Under the pieces are notes generated by a model. That model worked only from the letters and a program-made list of their open reading frames with translations. It had not been told where the DNA came from and did not search any database. From the NCBI RefSeq assembly GCF_003293595.1, contig NZ_CP022162.1, forward strand, positions 2,339,799-2,403,798: a stretch of DNA of 64,000 bases. Reading direction: 5' to 3'. The position numbers were made by a program, and so were the translations under genes. Numbering within the stretch: position 1 is the stretch's first letter; each line of letters opens with the position of its first letter. This DNA is from Microbacterium sp. PM5 (GTDB lineage Bacteria > Actinomycetota > Actinomycetes > Actinomycetales > Microbacteriaceae). Positions 39,634 to 46,749 of the stretch are shown piece by piece.

Positions 39634-39739
39634 GCAAAACTCCCGCCACGTAGAAGCTAGGAGAGGGTTTCTGGAACCGTTGTAACGACGGTTCGTGTGG
39701 CTCCGACCGGCGTCGATCCCGTGACCTCACGATTTTCAG
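39634..39739. repeat. Left attachment repeat of the tRNA-Phe island (displaced copy)
   Basis: 106-nt direct repeat of 44621-44726 with only four or five differences. It covers the tRNA-Phe 3' half from the anticodon loop (39739) to the discriminator (39698), then the downstream terminator region. The break in similarity falls just past the anticodon, a common crossover point for tRNA-targeting tyrosine recombinases. This copy is decayed: c39708 breaks a T-stem pair and the terminator stem has extra mismatches. Confidence 0.85.
39698..39739 (-). pseudogene. tRNA-Phe 3' fragment left by island integration
   Basis: 42 nt matching the 3' part of tRNA-Phe (anticodon loop to discriminator), with no 5' half. 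The T-stem pairing ACGGG/CCCGT of the intact gene is ACGGG/CCGGT here, a G-G mismatch, so this copy is no longer under selection. Confidence 0.85.
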
Positions 39740-39918
39740 CTGGATGCCGCGGCGTAGCGTGTCCTGGTTGGTCGCCGTTTGCCGCGTGATTCCGCGGATG
39801 CCGTCGTGGTTGGTCGCGGCTGGTTGTGGGTGATTTCAGCGGAGCTACCGGCACGGAACCGGCACGTCGATATGGTTATCGGTGACCGGGCGCTTCGCCC
39901 TGCGAGGTAGGAGTATCG
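39740..39918. other. Left end of the island, non-coding, with short direct repeats
   Basis: About 180 nt. TGGTTGGTCGC occurs at 39765-39775 and again at 39807-39817 (42 nt apart), with a partial third copy at 39821. These could be arm-type recombinase sites left from the attachment region. A hairpin GGGCG-CTT-CGCCC (39888-39900) lies just before the ribosome-binding site of the first island gene. No integrase reading frame was found. Confidence 0.45.
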
Positions 39919-41967
39919 ATGGCAACGCCCGGCAGTGCATTGGTGGGGTACGCGATTCTGCGGGCCAACTACAACAGCCAGGCACCGAACTATCTCGACA
40001 ACTTCGCGCCTTTCGTGCTCTCGGCGATCTCCAGTGCACCGAGTGCGATCGTAGAACGTCACTCTATCGCGACCTTGGTTCGTGACGCATTCGGAGTGGA
40101 CATCCCGGTCCTCGTCGTTCCTAGATTGCTGCGTCGCACAACGCGAGAAGGCCTGACTGAGCCTGTCGGCACCGACGCCGTGCGCCTGACTCCCAAGGGT
40201 GAGCGGGGGCTACCGGACCTGACGAGCGCGTTGTCCGAGTATCGCCGAAAGCAGGCCGAGCTGGTACATGAATTCGCGTCATTCATCGGGACAGAGTTCC
40301 CTGAGCATGAAGAGCTGACCACAGGAGACCTGGCTGCCAACCTCGCAGAGTTCTTTGACCGACAAGCGGTATCGGTCTTGAAGCAGAGCCTGGGCAGGGA
40401 GGCCGCCCCTGATGCCACGAAGGCTGGAATCCAGTACGTTGTCGCAGCGTTTGTCGCCCATTTGGCCGCTCGCGATCAGGTTCACTTTGCCTACGTCGTC
40501 GAAGCCGCGAAGGGCGCGATGCTGGCGTCAGTGTTGGAGCTCGATACCTCAAGTATGAACGAGTCGTTGAGCGGCCTGACTCTGGTGCTCGACACTCCGG
40601 TCGCTATGGATGCTCTTGGCCACCATGGTCCGATCCCGGCGTCGGCAATGACTCACGTACTGGACATGGCTCGACAACAGGGTGCGCGGGTCGTCATATT
40701 TGACCACTCGGTCTCGGAGATGGATGGAATTCTCGAAGCCATCGAGGGTCAGTTGCGACGGGGAGGGCTGTCTCGCGCTACGTCGGCGGGCTATCTCCAT
40801 TACGCCGAAATAGGCGCATCGCCAGCCGATCTCGCGGTCGCTCGCGAGCACCTTCCCGACCAACTCGCTGACGCTGGCATCTCTGTCGTCGACCGTCCGG
40901 AGGATTATCACAAGTACGGTCTCGATGAGGAGAAGCTAGACGAGAAAATCCACAGCCGCGTGCACTATCTTCAGGATGCGGCGCGGGTGAACGATGTGCG
41001 TTCGCTGTCTGCGGTGCATCGGCTTCGTCGAGGTGAGCGCTCCAAGGCGCTTGAGCGGTGCCGTGCCGTGATGATGACGTCAAACATCAATCTCGTTTGG
41101 GGGGCGGTAGATTTCCGGGACGAGAACTCGTTTCCGCTAGCAGTGACCGCCGAATCTGTGGCAAGTCTGCTGTGGGCTCGTAGCCCCGCGTTGGCTCCGG
41201 ACGTCCCAAGAGAAATGGTCCTGGCAACGGCATACGTCGGCATGCAACCATCGCCGACGTTGTGGGCGAAATATGTCGCAGAGATCGAGTCGCTTGAAGC
41301 GAGCGGTCGGGTCAGCGCCGACGATGCCGTCGTCCTCCGGTCCACTCGCGTCGGGCGTGATGCGTTCATGGCTGAGTCGCTTGGTGAAGCGGATGCAGTC
41401 ATAGATGAGCTACCAATCGCAGTGCTCGAGAGAGTCCGAGGTGCAATCTCTGATCCCCTGCTGGGCGAGGTTGGAGAACTTGAATCACGGCTCGCCCAGT
41501 CTGACGCGGTCGCCAACCACGCGACCGAAGATTGGCTCAGACAGGTTGAGGCGCGCGAGGAGGCGGAGAAAGAGGCAGCGGCCAAAGCGGCGGAGTCAAG
41601 CGAATTGAAGGCGCGATTGCATGCGCTGGAATCATCCGAGGTTGAAAAGCGGAAGCGAATTCGAGATCGCGCACGGCTAATCGCGCGTCGCCGGGTTCGG
41701 GGCGTCGCTTGGGTAATACGGAGCGCGGCTCTTCTCCTGGCGGCCGGGGCCGTGTATGTACTCGTCACCAGCGATGATTTGTCGACGCGCGGGCCAACCC
41801 TACTGGTGGGCATTATCGGAATCGCCAGCTTTGCGCTCCCGTTCATGCCTCGATTGGACGCCGTGCTGTCCCTGATTGAGGAACGCCTCGCGCGACGGGG
41901 CGAGCGTAAGAGGCTCGTCGATACGGGATTTGATCCAGCTGTCTCCACTGAATCAGAAATCCGGTAG
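39919..41967 (+). CDS. PIN-like nuclease-domain protein with C-terminal coiled coil and two TM helices
   Basis: 682-residue island protein with no recognised full-length family. Residues 1-215 are helical. Residues about 220-400 have the spacing of a PIN-like RNase fold: an Asp after a hydrophobic strand (LTLVLDTPVAMDAL), an acidic residue in VVIFDHSVSEMDG, an Asp in RVNDVRSLSAVHRL and a strand end in AVMMTSNINLVWG. A charged coiled coil (about 545-590) precedes two TM helices (about 600-618 and 624-643) and a basic cytoplasmic tail, so it is tail-anchored with the nuclease-like part in the cytoplasm. AGGTAGGAG supplies the ribosome-binding site. Codon use is less G/C-biased than in flanking genes. 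A defence or stress effector is possible but unproven. Confidence 0.7.
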   Translation: MATPGSALVGYAILRANYNSQAPNYLDNFAPFVLSAISSAPSAIVERHSIATLVRDAFGVDIPVLVVPRLLRRTTREGLTEPVGTDAVRLTPKGERGLPDLTSALSEYRRKQAELVHEFASFIGTEFPEHEELTTGDLAANLAEFFDRQAVSVLKQSLGREAAPDATKAGIQYVVAAFVAHLAARDQVHFAYVVEAAKGAMLASVLELDTSSMNESLSGLTLVLDTPVAMDALGHHGPIPASAMTHVLDMARQQGARVVIFDHSVSEMDGILEAIEGQLRRGGLSRATSAGYLHYAEIGASPADLAVAREHLPDQLADAGISVVDRPEDYHKYGLDEEKLDEKIHSRVHYLQDAARVNDVRSLSAVHRLRRGERSKALERCRAVMMTSNINLVWGAVDFRDENSFPLAVTAESVASLLWARSPALAPDVPREMVLATAYVGMQPSPTLWAKYVAEIESLEASGRVSADDAVVLRSTRVGRDAFMAESLGEADAVIDELPIAVLERVRGAISDPLLGEVGELESRLAQSDAVANHATEDWLRQVEAREEAEKEAAAKAAESSELKARLHALESSEVEKRKRIRDRARLIARRRVRGVAWVIRSAALLLAAGAVYVLVTSDDLSTRGPTLLVGIIGIASFALPFMPRLDAVLSLIEERLARRGERKRLVDTGFDPAVSTESEIR

Positions 41968-42158
41968 GTAGCGGTCGCGCTTCCTGTGGGCGCGCTTGGT
42001 CCTCGCTACAGGACCAGGCACTTGATGGCGTAAGCGGTTCGGGTCGCCGGCTCAGCCTGGCCGCCGAGGAGCGCCCGGACCGCAGCGGAGCGAGGACCGG
42101 ACGCACCGCAGGCGGCGCCGCCGGCCGGAGGTCGGCCTTGAAAGAGTAGAGAAAGTCC
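41968..42158. other. Non-coding stretch in the island
   Basis: 191 nt between the PIN-like gene and the decayed gene. G/C-rich palindromic segments near 42108-42140 (GGCGGCGCCGCCGGCC) could be a terminator hairpin. Nothing else was seen. Confidence 0.35.
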
Positions 42159-42626
42159 TCAAAGCTCAGCGTTGTTGGGGCAAGCGGATGACCCTGATGC
42201 TGTGCTTTTCATCGGAGCCGTACCAGTCGAGCGTCGCACTCGCTTCATCCCAGGAACGGACCCGGAGGGCGTGGATGCCGGAGACGAGCGAACTCGGGGA
42301 CGACTTCGAGTGGTCGTCATAGTTGAGCAATACCCGCGCCAGGAACTGCGAGATTGGATCCCATCGGCCCATTCCAAGCGGACTCTACTCGGTCCGGTGA
42401 CCCAAGCATCCACCCAGTCGGCGGACGAGAGTTCAGTACGAGAGTACTCGGCGGTCTTGCCGATAATGGCATGTTCTGTCCGCAGTTGATCCCGTGCGGC
42501 TGCGGCCTCGTCATCCGCAACAGGGAGATCCTCTCTCATGCCATCTTTGACGTCGACGAAGAAGGAGAGGGAGGAGGTGGCGCTGTCGACTGGAACTAGT
42601 GTCGGTGATTCCCCGGCGCGGAGCAA
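42159..42626 (-). pseudogene. Probable frameshifted gene of unknown function
   Basis: The first part, read leftward from about 42626 (or further upstream without a clear start), gives a protein-like sequence ending around SRVRLEW near 42372. The sequence then becomes coding-like in another frame (GRWDPISQFLARVLLNYDD... WDEASATLDWYGSDEKHSIRVIRLPQQR, stop at 42166). Joining the two needs a single frameshift near 42372. The upstream frame stays open without ATG or GTG, so the 5' end may also be lost. I read this as a decayed island gene; the alternative is two small unrelated reading frames. Confidence 0.45.
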
Positions 42627-42707
42627 CTGAGCGTCGAGCGTTGGAAGTAGCCCGAACAGGTCCCCTGGAACAGGGCTCGGGAACGCGACAAGTAGTGGCG
42701 GCAGCTA

Positions 42708-42962
42708 ATGCCAGTTGGAGAGCGAGGGACGCGGGAGGAAGTATTCACCCAACGAGTGATCGATCTCCGCTCCGTGCGAAGTCAGCTCGCTGAAGCCCCG
42801 TGGGACGGCCAAGTCCAATGGTCCTGGTGGGAGCCGCACCTGGCTTACCTGCTGCACTTCCCGGCGGGAGGATTGTACAAGGTGGGCCTGACTCGTGACC
42901 AGAAGCGGCCTCGATTGCTTTGTCGGCGAAGCGGCGGTGGAGGAGCCTCAAGATTGCTTCTC
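42708..42962 (+). pseudogene. Possible remnant of a GIY-YIG/T5orf172-like gene
   Basis: A rightward frame from an ATG at 42708 encodes EEVFTQRVIDLRSVRSQLAEAPWDGQ..., then LAYLLHFPAGGLYKVGLTRDQKR, which resembles the N-terminal strand pair ('YLLHF....KVGLT') of GIY-YIG-like or T5orf172 domains. The remaining expected helices and strands are absent: the frame becomes low-complexity and runs into the antisense glycosyltransferase gene. It is probably a truncated piece. Weak evidence. Confidence 0.3.
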
Positions 42963-43694
42963 TCAGACGAGGGCTATCGACTTGTTGTGCGATTCATGTC
43001 GTGCCACCTTGGTCCGTTGCTGCGCGAGGCGGAGGACTCGAGACTGGTCCACCATTGCTGTCAGAGCGCCTGCGATGGACCCCGAGATGTGAGACGGCCC
43101 CAAGCGGCGATGAAACGGAAGCTCGACGGAGGCGATTCGATCCGGCGACAGCGACTCGAGTGCCTGGACGGTGAAATCCAGATTCCAGCCGAACCGAGTG
43201 TTGAACGCGCGGCTCCAGTCGATTGCTGAGCGACGAAAGGCTCGGGCAGACCCAAGATCCACGAACGGCCAGTCGGGCACAACGCGCCGAGTAAGCGAGT
43301 CGCGAACTCGGCTGGAAGCGCGATGCGCGAGAGTCCATCCCGCTGAATGCGAGGCCCGAGTGCCAACGACGAAATCTGCCTCGTTCGTCAGGACCGGCCT
43401 GAGCAACTGTCGCGTGTCGGACATGTCGACTGTCGCATCGCAGTCCATGACACAGACGACGTCAGTCTGCGCCCTAGCAACGCCAAGCTCAATGCACGCG
43501 CCAACCTCGCGGAAGCGGTCGTGATCCAGGAGGACCGCGCTGCTGTCGAGCACGAGGCGTCGCGAAGCGTCAGATGATCCGTTATCAACGAGCACGAGCG
43601 CAAAATCGGCCGGCGTGGTTGAGAGCAAGTGCTTCAGCGCTGCCTCCTCATTCAAGAACGGCATGACGATCGTCGCGGCGGGTGTCGGATTCAA
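42963..43694 (-). CDS. Short GT2-family glycosyltransferase (island)
   Basis: 243-residue GT-A glycosyltransferase: IVMPFLNEEAALKHLLS, VLVDNGSSDASRRL, and a DxD-like metal site in VCVMDCDATVD. Later come WPFVDLGSARAFRRSAIDW and FHRRLGPSHISGSIAG, as in polyprenyl-linked sugar synthases. No TM helices, so it may rely on the coupled membrane protein. The start is probably TTG at 43694, overlapping the upstream stop (TTGA). Likely uses a nucleotide sugar to modify a lipid carrier or surface glycan; the acceptor is unknown. It belongs to the tRNA-Phe island. Confidence 0.8.
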   Translation of the reverse strand: MNPTPAATIVMPFLNEEAALKHLLSTTPADFALVLVDNGSSDASRRLVLDSSAVLLDHDRFREVGACIELGVARAQTDVVCVMDCDATVDMSDTRQLLRPVLTNEADFVVGTRASHSAGWTLAHRASSRVRDSLTRRVVPDWPFVDLGSARAFRRSAIDWSRAFNTRFGWNLDFTVQALESLSPDRIASVELPFHRRLGPSHISGSIAGALTAMVDQSRVLRLAQQRTKVARHESHNKSIALV

Positions 43695-44404
43695 CTCTCC
43701 GCGTCCTTCTCAAGCGACCTGCTTGCTCGGCCCAGCTTCTTGAGCGGCTTTCCGAATATCAGGACATTGGTCACCGCGAACGCAACCACCCAAACCAACG
43801 CGACGGTCCAAACCAACCACGGCGGGGTGCCAAGAGATTGTTGCTCCGCAAGCCCGCCCTTGCCGAGCGCGAGGACCATGCCCGACAAGAGTGCGGATGC
43901 AGCGAGCATTACGAACAATGCGACACTCGCCATCCCTCCGATTCGGTTCTTGGCGAATCGTTCGCTGTGCGGATGGTTGGCAAGGAGGCTTTCCCAGAGC
44001 AGAATCCCGCCGCTCTCTGGGCTCTCCGGGTCTGCTGTCTTCGCTTGGCCGGCACTCCAGACTTCCTCGCGGAGACGTAGAAAGTGACCGGCTCGCTCCA
44101 TTCGATTGAGTTCGCCCAGCCAGATTCCGAATGCGCATGAGACGAGCACGGGCGTCAGCGCGCCCGTCAGTAAAGCGATCGCAACGCTCAGGCCGAGTCG
44201 GGTGATGCTATCCATGTCGTGAAGCCCAGTAGCAGCTGCAACACAAGCGGCGATGACTATTCCGACGGTCGCGAGAGTCCACTGAAGAATCGTCTGCTGG
44301 TTCTGCTTGGCCGAGAGCGACTCAGCTCTCAGCGAGACGTACTCCTGGACGAGAAGCTCCGCCACGTGGGCAGGGAGGCGTGCCGGCTTCTCCTTGTGCT
44401 TCAT
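43691..44404 (-). CDS. Four-TM membrane protein coupled to the island GT2 (unknown family)
   Basis: 237 residues. A charged N-terminal helix (LPAHVAELLVQEYVSLRAESLSAKQNQQTI) is followed by TM1-TM2 (about residues 42-60 and 68-95), a cytoplasmic or extracellular loop of about 60 residues, TM3-TM4 (about 155-180 and 192-215), and a basic tail (KPLKKLGRASRSLEKDAES). The family is not recognised; the layout loosely recalls SLATT-type membrane effectors, but this is a shape comparison only. It is the first gene of a two-gene unit with the GT2 (TTGA overlap) and has an AGGAG-like ribosome-binding site. Confidence 0.7.
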   Translation of the reverse strand: MKHKEKPARLPAHVAELLVQEYVSLRAESLSAKQNQQTILQWTLATVGIVIAACVAAATGLHDMDSITRLGLSVAIALLTGALTPVLVSCAFGIWLGELNRMERAGHFLRLREEVWSAGQAKTADPESPESGGILLWESLLANHPHSERFAKNRIGGMASVALFVMLAASALLSGMVLALGKGGLAEQQSLGTPPWLVWTVALVWVVAFAVTNVLIFGKPLKKLGRASRSLEKDAES

Positions 44405-44620
44405 GGGCGTCAGGATATCGTCGCCGCGTTTTTGGAAGCGCTCGCCGGCGGGAGTGAACGACAGGATTCAGTTGGGGACCCGCCCCAGTCCGGCCGAAGC
44501 GGCGGATGAAGCCGGCGAGTCGGCATCCGTCCGGGCCGCTTCGACTCGCTTCGCTCGCTCAACGACCGGGGGATCGGAGGCTGAAGCCGAAGCAGCAAGA
44601 CCGGGCCTCACCAGGTCAAA
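44405..44620. other. Right end of the island, non-coding
   Basis: About 216 nt holding the presumed promoter of the membrane-protein/GT2 pair and one copy of the dispersed repeat at 44540-44572. No gene seen. Confidence 0.45.
44540..44572. repeat. Dispersed repeat copy A
   Basis: TTCGACTCGCTTCGCTCGCT followed by CAACGACCGGGGG. Nearly the same sequence recurs at 49053-49087, with degenerate copies at 54069-54102 and 58581-58613. Its presence inside the island suggests the island came from a related genome. Confidence 0.7.
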
Positions 44621-44726
44621 GCAAAACCCCCGCCATGTAGAAGCTAGGCGAGGGTTTCTGGAACCGTTGTAACGACGGTTCGTGTGGCTCCGACGGGCGT
44701 CGATCCCGTGACCTCACGATTTTCAG
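44621..44726. repeat. Right attachment repeat of the tRNA-Phe island (tRNA side)
   Basis: 106-nt partner of 39634-39739. It contains the functional 3' half of tRNA-Phe plus the transcription terminator downstream of it. Regeneration of an intact tRNA by the incoming element is the usual result of integration at a tRNA 3' end. Confidence 0.85.
44624..44657 (-). terminator. Terminator downstream of tRNA-Phe
   Basis: Read on the minus strand, AAACCCTCGCC pairs with GGCGGGGGTTT (one mismatch) across a 12-nt loop, followed by TTTTGC. A second dyad, GAACCGT with a 7-nt loop and ACGGTTC, sits at 44661-44681 between it and the tRNA 3' end. Confidence 0.7.
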
Positions 44727-44757
44727 TCGTGCGCTCTACCAACTGAGCTACAGAGCC
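44685..44757 (-). tRNA. tRNA-Phe(GAA)
   Basis: The minus-strand sequence folds as a cloverleaf. The acceptor is GGCTCTG/CGGAGCC; the D-arm has GCTC and AGTTGGTA; the anticodon stem CACGA/TCGTG encloses CTGAAAA (anticodon GAA); the T-arm is ACGGG/CCCGT around ATCGACG; the discriminator is A. CCA is not encoded in full. First of three tRNA genes reading leftward with Asp and Glu upstream; integration target of the adjacent island. Confidence 0.95.
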
Positions 44758-44838
44758 GCGCGGCATCCGCTTGAAGAATCTGCCGCGTCCTACACGAAGG
44801 GCCCTCGATCTCGAAAGAAAAGGGCCCGTCGCTCGGAG

Positions 44839-44912
44839 CGACCCTGACGGGACTTGAACCCGCGACCTCCGCCGTGACAGGGCGGCACGCTAACCAACTG
44901 CGCTACAGGGCC
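44839..44912 (-). tRNA. tRNA-Asp(GTC)
   Basis: Minus strand cloverleaf: acceptor GGCCCTG/CAGGGTC (one G-T pair), anticodon stem CCGCC/GGCGG around CTGTCAC (anticodon GTC), T-arm GCGGG/CCCGT-type with TTCAAGT, discriminator G. The 27-nt gap to tRNA-Glu suggests co-transcription. Confidence 0.95.
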
Positions 44913-44939
44913 ATACGTATTCAGTTGTGTGTCGGAGAG

Positions 44940-45012
44940 TGACCCCAACGGGATTCGAACCCGTGCTACCGCCGTGAAAGGGCGGCGTCCTAGGCCGCTA
45001 AACGATGGGGCC
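44940..45012 (-). tRNA. tRNA-Glu(TTC)
   Basis: Minus strand cloverleaf: acceptor GGCCCCA/TGGGGTC, anticodon loop CTTTCAC (anticodon TTC) within CCGCC/GGCGG, T-loop TTCGAAT, discriminator A. First gene of the Glu-Asp-Phe cluster. Confidence 0.95.
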
Positions 45013-45283
45013 GAGCGAACCCGGAGGCTCATTCTTACCGACGCTCAAGCATAAGAGATCATCCAGCAAATCGGAAATCGAGGGCGTGGGATGCCGTGCC
45101 GCGCGCTCTCCGCGGGGGAGGATGGCCGCGGGTGCGGCACGTGCGAGCCTCCGAATTGCCCCGGTCTCCCAGCGGTTTCATCACCAGAAACCCCTGGGCG
45201 AATGTGGCGAATGTTGTTAGTGTGACGTGTGTTGCCATCGCGGGATGGCGGGGGTCGACGCGCGTGAAAGACGGAGGTTCGAG
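45013..45283 (+). promoter_or_regulatory. Control region between tRNA-Glu and the M23 hydrolase gene
   Basis: 271 nt serving the divergent tRNA cluster and the rightward hydrolase gene. GGCGAATGT occurs twice in tandem (45197-45205 and 45206-45214), just before TAGTGT (45218-45223), a possible -10 element. Tandem 9-bp repeats ahead of a promoter are typical of response-regulator sites. ACGGAGG near 45271 is the ribosome-binding site. Confidence 0.45.
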
Positions 45284-46684
45284 GTGAAGACCGAGAAGGC
45301 CGCTTCGGCGGAAGACTGCGGCTGCGCGCCGACCGCCACAGAGATCGCGGGCCTGCGCGGCCCGATGAGCCGCCGATCCGCTCTGGGACTGGCCGGCCTG
45401 GGCGTGCTGAGCCTGGGCGCCGTCAGCGCCTTCGGACTGCGGTTCAGCCCGTCCGCGTTCGCTGCCGACTACCCCTCGTGGGACGACGTGCAGAATGCCA
45501 AGAACAACGAAGCGGCCAAGGCCAACGAAGTCACCCGCATCCAGGGCCTCATCGCCGCCCTGCAGGCCGACGTCGCCGCGAAGCAGGCAGACGCCGAGCG
45601 CCTCGCCAACGAATACGTGCAGGCGCAGATCGACTTCGAGACCGCGTCCGACAATGCGGACGCCCTGCAGAAGCAGGCCGATGACGAGTCGGCGCGCGCG
45701 ACCGCGTCGGCCAAGAAGCTCGGCCGCCTCGCCGCTCAGCAGTACCGCGCCGGCGGCAGTGACCCGTCCATGGAGCTCTTCTTCTCCGGCTCCGCCGCCA
45801 GCGCCGACGACCTGCTCGCCAAGCTCGGCACGATGGACCGTCTCGTCGAGGCCAACCGCGGTGTCTACGCCGACGCCGTCAGCGCCCGCAACAACGCCCA
45901 GAGCCTCAGCGACAAGGCCAAGCTCGCCCGCGACGAGCGCGACCGCCTGCAGAAGGAAGCCCAGCAGAAGATGCAGGCCGCGCAGGATGCCGCCGCCGCC
46001 GCCCAGGCCGCCCTCGCCGAGCAGGACAAGAACCTCGGCACCCTCCAGGCGCAGCTCGCCGCGCTCCAGGACCAGACCGCCAAGACGGTCGCCGACTACC
46101 AGGCCGGCGTCGAGGCCGCGCGCAAGGCCGAAGAAGCCCGGCAGGCCGCGGCCGCCGAGGCCGCCCGTAAGGCCGCCGAAGAGGCCGCCGCCAATGCCGG
46201 AAACGGTGGCGGTGGCGGTGGCGGCGGAGGAGGAGGCGGCGGCGGTGGCGGAACGCCCGGCACCGATGGTTGGGTGCGCCCGGCATCCGGCTACATCAGC
46301 TCGTGGTTCGGCAACCGCGGCTCGGTCTGCGGTAACGGCGTGTGCACCAGCGGCGGTCACCGCGGCATCGACTTCGCCACCTCCTGCTGGTCGCCCATCT
46401 ACGCCGCAGCCTCGGGCCGCGTCGTGTGGGCCCAGTACACCGGCGACTGGGGCAACTACGTCAAGGTCGACCACGGCGGCGGCGTCGTCACCGGCTACGC
46501 CCACATCGTCAACGGCGGCTACAACGTCGATGTCGGTCAGTGGGTCAACGCGGGCGACCTCATCGCCCACGTCGGCAACACCGGCGCCTCCACCGGCTGC
46601 CACCTGCACTTCGAGGTGTACTGGCAGGGCGTGCGCATCGACCCGGCACCCGTGCTCTACGACCACGGCATCAACGTCTACTGA
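45284..46684 (+). CDS. M23 (LytM/NlpD-type) peptidoglycan hydrolase with coiled coil
   Basis: 466 residues. A twin-arginine signal (MSRRSALGLAGLGVLSLGAVSAFG near residues 28-55) predicts Tat export. A long coiled coil (about 70-300) resembles the regulatory domain of EnvC/RipA-type hydrolases. A run of 16 Gly (308-323) links it to an M23 domain (about 335-460) with HRGID (zinc His and Asp), HLHFE (catalytic and zinc His) and three Cys. With its metal ligands present it should be an active endopeptidase that cuts peptide cross-links during growth or division. GTG at 45284 follows an ACGGAGG ribosome-binding site; an ATG 13 codons upstream is an alternative. Confidence 0.88.
   Translation: MKTEKAASAEDCGCAPTATEIAGLRGPMSRRSALGLAGLGVLSLGAVSAFGLRFSPSAFAADYPSWDDVQNAKNNEAAKANEVTRIQGLIAALQADVAAKQADAERLANEYVQAQIDFETASDNADALQKQADDESARATASAKKLGRLAAQQYRAGGSDPSMELFFSGSAASADDLLAKLGTMDRLVEANRGVYADAVSARNNAQSLSDKAKLARDERDRLQKEAQQKMQAAQDAAAAAQAALAEQDKNLGTLQAQLAALQDQTAKTVADYQAGVEAARKAEEARQAAAAEAARKAAEEAAANAGNGGGGGGGGGGGGGGGGTPGTDGWVRPASGYISSWFGNRGSVCGNGVCTSGGHRGIDFATSCWSPIYAAASGRVVWAQYTGDWGNYVKVDHGGGVVTGYAHIVNGGYNVDVGQWVNAGDLIAHVGNTGASTGCHLHFEVYWQGVRIDPAPVLYDHGINVY
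46205..46252 (+). repeat. Poly-glycine codon run
   Basis: Sixteen consecutive Gly codons (GGT/GGC/GGA mixed) in the hydrolase gene. A flexible linker at protein level and a potentially length-variable microsatellite at DNA level. Confidence 0.8.
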
Positions 46685-46700
46685 CGAGTGCTGCAACGCA

Positions 46701-46732
46701 GAAGAGCGGATGCCGACCGGCATCCGCTCTTC
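46701..46732. terminator. Perfect hairpin between convergent genes
   Basis: A 14-bp perfect inverted repeat (GAAGAGCGGATGCC and its complement) with a 4-nt loop, 17 nt after the hydrolase stop and 18 nt before the pyrophosphatase stop. It likely terminates transcription from both sides. Confidence 0.8.
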
Positions 46733-46749
46733 GCGTGTGAGACCAGGTC

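Noticed and set aside
39736-40062. Possible integrase C-terminus at the left end of the island
   Set aside because: The leftward frame has no R..HxxR..Y recombinase residues and its composition is not protein-like.
42317-42520. Third leftward frame in the decayed island gene region
   Set aside because: Pro/Arg-rich and inconsistent with the two frames that look coding on either side of the probable frameshift.
43171-44087. Rightward frames opposite the island GT2 and membrane protein genes
   Set aside because: They are reversed readings of genes with clear GT2 motifs and TM helices.
44790-45032. Protein-coding frame across tRNA-Asp and tRNA-Glu
   Set aside because: It overlaps two clear tRNA cloverleaf genes and has no coding features.
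45013-45283. Cyclic-di-AMP (ydaO-type) riboswitch ahead of the M23 hydrolase
   Set aside because: Such elements often precede actinobacterial cell-wall hydrolase genes, but I could not find the conserved core or its pairing here.
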